From positions 1 to 19,527 of the forward strand of contig DAONSX010000044.1 in NCBI GenBank assembly GCA_035411425.1: a DNA stretch of 19,527 nucleotides, given 5' to 3'. Shown piece by piece: positions 14,961 to 19,527 of this stretch. The notes under the pieces are model-generated. The model searched no databases, was not told where the DNA came from, and was given only the letters and a program-made list of their open reading frames with translations. This DNA is from TTA-H9 sp002071415 (GTDB lineage: Bacteria > Bacteroidota > Bacteroidia > Bacteroidales > TTA-H9). The first letter of the stretch is position 1; every line of letters begins with the position of its first letter. The translations under genes were made by a program, and so were the position numbers.

Positions 14961-16016
14961 ATGGCTACTTTTAGTGTTCCCGGAATCAAAGTATCAGGTT
15001 TAGCTGCCTGTGTGCCCAGAAAAGAAGTTTCCAATTATGATTACCGCTGGGTAACGGTTAAAGAAAGGGAACAGCTCGTAAAAACCATAGGCGTTGAGAA
15101 ACGGCGTCATGTTGAGAAAGGCATGGCTACAAGCGATATGTGCCAAAAGGCTGCTCAAAGTTTGCTGGAGGGTCTTCACTGGAACCCCGCCGAAATAGAA
15201 CTTTTGATCTTCGTATCGCAAACCCGCGATTATCTTATTCCACAGACTTCGAATATCCTTCAGCATAAGTTGGGATTGCCAACTACTGCCATTTCACTCG
15301 ACATCAGTTTGGGATGCTCGGGTTATGTATATGGATTGGCGGTAGCTTCGGCCATGATGAACTCTTTTGGTATATCGAAGGCACTGTTATTAGTAGGTGA
15401 TATTTCTTCGCTCAATTCCGCCTATCGCGATAAAAGTACTTATCCTTTATTTGGAGATGCAGGAACAGCAACTGCACTCGAGCGTCTCGAAGATGCCCCG
15501 CAGATGTATTTCAGCCTCGAGGGCGATGGCTCGGGTTACAAGGCCATCATGATTCCAGATGGAGGGATGCGAAACATAGTTTCGAAGAAATCATTCGAAT
15601 ACAAAAAGATTGCCCCTGGAATTTATCGCACGCCATTGCATATTGCTCTCGACGGAATAGAAGTCTTCAATTTCAGCCTTCGCGAGGTGGTTCCTAACAT
15701 CAATAAATTACTCGCTTTCAGCGGGCAGGAACTTGCCAATGTAGATTATATCCTTTTTCATCAGGCAAATCGGTTGATCAACGAATCTCTGCGCAAAATG
15801 CTGAAAATTCCTAAAGAAAAAGTTCCTTATTCATTAAACAAATTTGGGAATACGTCTTCGGCAAGCATACCCTTGACCATTGTTTCAGAATTACGAAACA
15901 TAGTGTTGGAGAATGATCTTCTTTTACTTCTCTCGGCCTTTGGAATAGGTTTGTCGTGGGCAACGGCTACGATAGAATTTCATAGGATTTATTGTTCTGA
16001 ACTATTAGAATTATAG
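14961..16016 (+). CDS. Ketoacyl-ACP synthase III (FabH-like, accessory type)
   Basis: A 351-residue thiolase-fold condensing enzyme. The complete Cys-His-Asn triad is visible: C119 in LDISLGCSGYVYGL, H267 in LFHQANRLIN and N297 in NKFGNTSSASIP. These support condensation of a primer acyl-CoA with malonyl-ACP. It differs from housekeeping FabH: the C-terminal glycine-rich loop reads FGIGLSWATA rather than the usual GGGLTWG, and the protein is some 30 residues longer than E. coli FabH (317). That resembles the KAS III copies in O-antigen and capsule loci, which make acetoacetyl-type chains for sugar acylation. The last point is from family knowledge and cannot be tested here. The SDR gene starts three bases after its stop. 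Confidence 0.88.
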   Translation: MATFSVPGIKVSGLAACVPRKEVSNYDYRWVTVKEREQLVKTIGVEKRRHVEKGMATSDMCQKAAQSLLEGLHWNPAEIELLIFVSQTRDYLIPQTSNILQHKLGLPTTAISLDISLGCSGYVYGLAVASAMMNSFGISKALLLVGDISSLNSAYRDKSTYPLFGDAGTATALERLEDAPQMYFSLEGDGSGYKAIMIPDGGMRNIVSKKSFEYKKIAPGIYRTPLHIALDGIEVFNFSLREVVPNINKLLAFSGQELANVDYILFHQANRLINESLRKMLKIPKEKVPYSLNKFGNTSSASIPLTIVSELRNIVLENDLLLLLSAFGIGLSWATATIEFHRIYCSELLEL

Positions 16017-16019
16017 GAT

Positions 16020-16757
16020 ATGCTCGAGGCATTTCAGCTTACTGGGAAAAACATTCTAATAACCGGAGCCTCGTCGGGCTTAGGTCGTCAAACTGCCATT
16101 CAGGCGAGCAAAGCGGAAGCTAACCTCATACTTACGGGACGTAATCTTGAAAGGCTCGATGAGACTTTTCGACAGCTTAAGGGCGATGAACACCTCATTA
16201 TTCCGGCCGATCTCACTCATGAAGATGAATTGAACCATTTGGTTGATACTGTGCCTCCCTTAAATGGGGTGGTTTATAGTACGGGTGTCAGTATTCTGAA
16301 ACCTGTCCGCTTTCTGGAATCTGCCGATATTGCCGAAAATTTTTCCATCGGATTCAATGCTCCCGTTTTATTAACTTCACGACTGCTTGCGAAAAAAAAA
16401 CTGGTCAGTGGCAATTGTTCGCTGGTTTTTATTTCTTCTATTTCTATTAAATATCCTTTTGTAGGAGGAAGCATGTATGTAAGCGTCAAGGCGGCGTTGG
16501 AAGGTTTTTCGCGTGTGTTGGCTCTTGAAATGGCTCCTAAGGGAATTAGGGTAAATTGCGTAGCTCCTGCCTTTGTTAAAGGACCTATGCTCGAACAAAC
16601 CCGAGAAGCAACAAGTGAGGAAACCATTCAACAAATTAAAGCGCGTCAACCGCTTGGACTGGGTGATCCGGTGGACGTGGCCAATGTCATCATTTTCTTC
16701 CTTAGTGATGCTTCACGTTGGATTACTGCTACTAGCTTAATTCTTGGAGGTGGTTAA
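16020..16757 (+). CDS. Short-chain dehydrogenase/reductase (FabG-like)
   Basis: A 245-residue classical SDR. The cofactor loop is TGASSGLG (15-22), followed by an arginine in TGRNLERL (R41), which suggests NADPH. The catalytic tetrad is N113, S140 (FISSIS), Y153 and K157 (YVSVK). The usual NNAG motif is replaced by YSTGV at 86-90, a variation seen in accessory members. The C-terminal phrase RVNCVAPAFVKGPM is typical of ketoacyl reductases. Lying three bases after the KAS III gene and downstream of an ACP, it most likely reduces the 3-ketoacyl-ACP to 3-hydroxyacyl-ACP. A sugar-modifying SDR is less likely because the motif set matches FabG rather than extended epimerases. Confidence 0.87.
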   Translation: MLEAFQLTGKNILITGASSGLGRQTAIQASKAEANLILTGRNLERLDETFRQLKGDEHLIIPADLTHEDELNHLVDTVPPLNGVVYSTGVSILKPVRFLESADIAENFSIGFNAPVLLTSRLLAKKKLVSGNCSLVFISSISIKYPFVGGSMYVSVKAALEGFSRVLALEMAPKGIRVNCVAPAFVKGPMLEQTREATSEETIQQIKARQPLGLGDPVDVANVIIFFLSDASRWITATSLILGGG

Positions 16758-16774
16758 TCTTTGATAACGAATTT

Positions 16775-17701
16775 ATGAATCAGCCTGAATATAGCGTCGT
16801 AGTTCCAGTTTTCAACAGTCAGGAATCTCTTTTGGAGCTCTTTGAGGGGATTGCCGCAGCCTTTGGTGAGTTGAATACAGAATTTGAAACCATTTTCGTG
16901 GACGACCGAAGCACCGATAATAGCTGGGAAGTACTGAAAAATCTCAAACAAGAGCATCCTCAACATATCAAAATCATCCGACTATCCCGAAATTACGGTC
17001 AGCATAATGCCACACTTTGCGGACTTATGTTTGCCAAGGGCGAAGCCATTATCACCATAGACGATGATTTGCAAACTCCACCTCATGAAATTATTACCCT
17101 GGTTCGATCTTTCGAAGAATCTTCTTGCGATGTGATTTATGGTATCCCCTACGGTAAAAAAGCCCATCATTTTTATAGGAATCTTGGCAGTTCTGTTATT
17201 AAAAAATCTTCACGCAATTTAAGAAACACGCCTGGTGAAGGTTCCTCATTCCGTCTGCTTCGCCGTTCCATTACCGATAAGATTGTTCAACATTCCCTGT
17301 TTTTCGTTTTTATAGATGAAATCTTGCTCTGGTACACCGACGATATTCGTTTTGTCGAAGTGGCTCATGTTCCTCGAAAATATCGTCGTTCGGGATACTC
17401 TTTTGGAAAATTATGGCATTTGTTAACCAATCTGGTGGTTTTTTATACCGATGCTCCACTCAAAATCATGGTTTATGGTGGACTTTTCGCCTCTTTCGTG
17501 AGTTTTATCCTTGGAATTATCTATATCGTCAAAAAATTGTTCTTCAACGTCCCATTGGGATATACCTCATTGATCGTTGCTATTTTATTTTCAACAAGTA
17601 TTATCCTGTTCAGTTTGGGAATTATTGGGGAATATCTCAGCCGTATTTATAAGGTTCAAAATCGTAAACCTCCCTTTTCTATCGATACCGTTATAGAGTA
17701 A
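16775..17701 (+). CDS. Membrane-anchored family 2 glycosyltransferase (GtrB/ArnC/DPM1-like)
   Basis: A 308-residue GT2 enzyme. The GT-A domain starts with YSVVVPVFNS (6-15), has the nucleotide-binding FVDDRSTDNS at 41-50 and the metal-binding IDDDLQTPP at 95-103. Two hydrophobic segments near 232-253 and 262-286 anchor it in the inner membrane, followed by the conserved GEYLSRIY (285-292). This layout is that of polyprenyl-phosphate glycosyltransferases that make undecaprenyl-phosphate-linked sugars for later transfer to glycans or lipid A. The sugar cannot be read from the sequence. It follows the SDR by 17 nt and precedes the GNAT gene by 10 nt. Confidence 0.9.
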   Translation: MNQPEYSVVVPVFNSQESLLELFEGIAAAFGELNTEFETIFVDDRSTDNSWEVLKNLKQEHPQHIKIIRLSRNYGQHNATLCGLMFAKGEAIITIDDDLQTPPHEIITLVRSFEESSCDVIYGIPYGKKAHHFYRNLGSSVIKKSSRNLRNTPGEGSSFRLLRRSITDKIVQHSLFFVFIDEILLWYTDDIRFVEVAHVPRKYRRSGYSFGKLWHLLTNLVVFYTDAPLKIMVYGGLFASFVSFILGIIYIVKKLFFNVPLGYTSLIVAILFSTSIILFSLGIIGEYLSRIYKVQNRKPPFSIDTVIE

Positions 17702-17711
17702 ATGAATTAAG

Positions 17712-18401
17712 ATGAAATTGGTAAAATACGACATAGTACTCGAACGCCTGAAGGAGGCCGATATCGAGTTAGTAAGGCAGCATCGCAATAGCGAGCAGAT
17801 TCGTCGAACTATGGAATATCGCGAATATATTACTCCCGAAATGCAACGTGAGTGGTTCGAAAGCGTCAATAAGAATATCGACCAGTTATATTTCATTATT
17901 CATTATCGATCGGAGAAAATCGGCCTGATTAATGCAAAGAATATCGACTGGGAGAAACAAATCCTTGAATCGGGTATTTTTCTTTGGGAATCGAAATATT
18001 ATGAAACCTTCCTACCTGCCATCGTCTCCATCATGATCACGGATATGTGTTTTCAGCTTTTGGGATGGGATGTGATTTATGCTCATATTTTAAGGACAAA
18101 TGATAAGGCCATAAAGTACAATAAGAGTCTGGGATATGTTTTGTGTGAAGATCAGGAAGATAAAGAAAATCAGTTATATCGGCTGAGGCCAGAATCCTTC
18201 CATCGAAAAACGCAAAAGCTCCGAAAAGCCATTTCGAATCTTTATTCTGAGAAAGATGAGGCATATTTGATTATCGAACCTTCTGATATTGCCAATGACA
18301 TCCTTTCCCAGCTCGAGCCATTTTTCCAATTGGTTCGACGTCAAAGAGGGGATTTCGAGTCGTATTTCAATGCTGATGGTAGCATTACTTTTACTTTTTA
18401 A
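17712..18401 (+). CDS. GNAT-family acyltransferase with C-terminal extension
   Basis: A 229-residue protein whose first 160 residues are a RimJ/RimL-like GNAT domain: an N-terminal LERLKEADIELVRQHRN, a substrate region through EYITPEMQREWFES (38-51), and the acyl-donor end with LGWDVIYAHILRTNDKAIKYNKSLGY (117-142). About 65 further residues (165-229) extend beyond the fold; I recognise no domain in them. Placed at the end of an ACP-KAS III-SDR-glycosyltransferase operon, it is a good candidate to move the hydroxyacyl group to an amino sugar, as GNAT enzymes do in amino-sugar acylation in surface glycans. Plain acetylation from acetyl-CoA is the alternative. Its last 11 bases overlap the end of the convergent sulfotransferase gene. 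Confidence 0.8.
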   Translation: MKLVKYDIVLERLKEADIELVRQHRNSEQIRRTMEYREYITPEMQREWFESVNKNIDQLYFIIHYRSEKIGLINAKNIDWEKQILESGIFLWESKYYETFLPAIVSIMITDMCFQLLGWDVIYAHILRTNDKAIKYNKSLGYVLCEDQEDKENQLYRLRPESFHRKTQKLRKAISNLYSEKDEAYLIIEPSDIANDILSQLEPFFQLVRRQRGDFESYFNADGSITFTF

Positions 18402-19443
18402 ACCATTTATGATAAATATTGGTTAGTTTTGGCAATGTCATAGAAAATTTTTGCCTTAAAGAAGCTGGTAGAAATTCGGCTAAAGACATCATTCGATATA
18501 AGATGAAACCATATAATTGCCAAGGCAAAGTCTTTAGCCAGGTAATCGGATGAAATTTTTTATCTACTCTTTGATATCCCAATCTTTCGGCATATCTTCC
18601 AACTACTTGATCGGCAGTTTTGATTTCCTTTTGTTTCATTTCTTTCATCCATTTACCACTCGAAGAGGTTTGAATAGGAGATTGAAGTCCTGAATGAAAT
18701 TGATTTAATAACTCAGGGTCAACAAATTCGGAATACTTCGATGAATAAGTCCAAAAATCGAGCATGGTTTCATCATAAGGCAGTCCAAGAAAAGTACATG
18801 TATGGCTTAAGATTTCCCGAGGCTTTCTAGTTAAATCTTCATATCTTATGATGAGAGTTTGCTCTGGAAATTTTTTTTCGAACTGATAAGCCAACCGAGC
18901 CACGTATTTCCATCTATAAGCCTGCAAGGCTATAATAGGAGCCTCAAATCGGAATTTTTTAACCGAAAGAAAATTATCCCGATAATCCCTAAAAATAAAA
19001 ATAAATTTGGCCTTTGGAAATATCTTCCTCAACCGAAAAGCATGGGTAGCAAAAATGGGGTTTTTATCACCTATATGGGTTATGATTTCCTTGCCGGATA
19101 CTACTGATGTATAATTGGCATAATAACATTTGAAGATTTCTTCAAAAGTGGCATTGGGCAAAAGATTCTTCAAGTCTTCGTCCAATTGCCTTTCATCTAT
19201 GCGCAAAAACTCATATTTCCAATTCTGCGAAGATAGAGGTGAGCGGAAGTCCTTTTTGAATGCCTTGAGTGTTTTATCATCCCACTGCCGAATCTTGCCA
19301 TATTTCCTGTAAAGCTGCAAAGCGACAGGGTATTCGGGTGGGACCTTCACTTGCGGATGGGCATCCAGTAACGTTCTCAACAAGGTGGTTCCCGAACGAG
19401 GCCTTCCTAAAATAAAAAACAGTTGAGATTGTACTATTTTCAT
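18391..19443 (-). CDS. PAPS-dependent sulfotransferase
   Basis: A 350-residue member of the sulfotransferase fold. The 5'-phosphosulfate loop is GRPRSGTTLLRTLLD (13-27), right after a short first strand, and the 3'-phosphate region is FIFRDYRDNFLSVKKF (148-163) with R152 and S160 in the usual places; IRYEDLTRKPREIL (199-212) is the helix typical of this family. These support transfer of sulfate from PAPS. There is no transmembrane segment, so it acts in the cytoplasm, probably on a carbohydrate, lipid or small molecule. Its ATG overlaps the TGA of the preceding minus-strand gene (ATGA), so it belongs to an operon that enters from the right edge. Confidence 0.87.
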   Translation of the reverse strand: MKIVQSQLFFILGRPRSGTTLLRTLLDAHPQVKVPPEYPVALQLYRKYGKIRQWDDKTLKAFKKDFRSPLSSQNWKYEFLRIDERQLDEDLKNLLPNATFEEIFKCYYANYTSVVSGKEIITHIGDKNPIFATHAFRLRKIFPKAKFIFIFRDYRDNFLSVKKFRFEAPIIALQAYRWKYVARLAYQFEKKFPEQTLIIRYEDLTRKPREILSHTCTFLGLPYDETMLDFWTYSSKYSEFVDPELLNQFHSGLQSPIQTSSSGKWMKEMKQKEIKTADQVVGRYAERLGYQRVDKKFHPITWLKTLPWQLYGFILYRMMSLAEFLPASLRQKFSMTLPKLTNIYHKWFKK

Positions 19444-19527
19444 TTATAAGGGATAACCTTTTTGGTAAAATGTTTAATCCCAAACCCTAAATTTTTAGGT
19501 AATAGATATTCCCATTTTCTCCAGTAG
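19440..19527 (-). CDS. C-terminal fragment of an unidentified gene upstream of the sulfotransferase
   Basis: On the minus strand a frame is open from the window edge for 28 codons and ends in TGA at 19442-19440, overlapping the sulfotransferase ATG by three bases (ATGA). The peptide starts with YWRKWEYLLPKN and ends basic (HFTKKVIPYK). The four-base coupling and the absence of other minus-strand frames support a real gene end. I do not recognise the family; too little is in the window. Confidence 0.55.
   Translation of the reverse strand, partial: YWRKWEYLLPKNLGFGIKHFTKKVIPYK

Noticed and set aside
1..19527. CRISPR array, tRNA or rRNA genes
   Set aside because: No regularly spaced direct repeats, no cloverleaf-like sequence and no rRNA-like conserved stretch were seen on either strand.

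Overview
The window looks like a chromosomal segment of a member of the Bacteroidota, probably Bacteroidales-like and perhaps uncultivated. This rests on protein character (SUF proteins, a DjlA-like TerB/J protein, ketoacyl synthase type), weak Shine-Dalgarno signals, and exact or near copies of the Bacteroidota -7 promoter element TAnnTTTG just upstream of most transcription units. No species is claimed.

Left edge (1-3527): the last 53 codons of a probable transposase; a minus-strand djlA-like membrane co-chaperone; then, divergently, an M16 zinc peptidase tightly followed by a class I O-methyltransferase. After them comes a 98-codon Mn/Fe superoxide dismutase gene from which the middle (about 118 residues, including one metal ligand) is missing in frame.

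Centre (3875-11570): a complete SUF iron-sulfur assembly operon in the order sufB-sufC-sufD-sufS-sufE-sufT, with gaps of 1 to 50 nt and all key catalytic residues visible, but no sufA-type carrier and no regulator in the window. dxs (first step of the MEP isoprenoid pathway, whose late enzymes IspG and IspH are Fe-S proteins) follows from what looks like its own promoter.

Right part (11737-19527): two tandem cobalamin-binding radical SAM paralogs on the minus strand; then a tight plus-strand operon of acyl carrier protein, ketoacyl-ACP synthase III, short-chain reductase, membrane-anchored family 2 glycosyltransferase and GNAT acyltransferase. Facing it is a sulfotransferase gene that overlaps the stop of an unidentified minus-strand gene cut by the window edge. 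My reading is that the five-gene operon makes a short 3-hydroxyacyl group on a dedicated ACP, places it on an amino sugar through the GNAT enzyme, and attaches a lipid-linked sugar through the glycosyltransferase. The sulfotransferase suggests a sulfated surface glycan. This is inference from gene families and order.

The least ordinary signals are the internally deleted superoxide dismutase, the hydroxyacyl/glycan/sulfation cluster beside paired B12-radical SAM enzymes, and a marked excess of the tetranucleotide TCGA in both coding and intergenic DNA.
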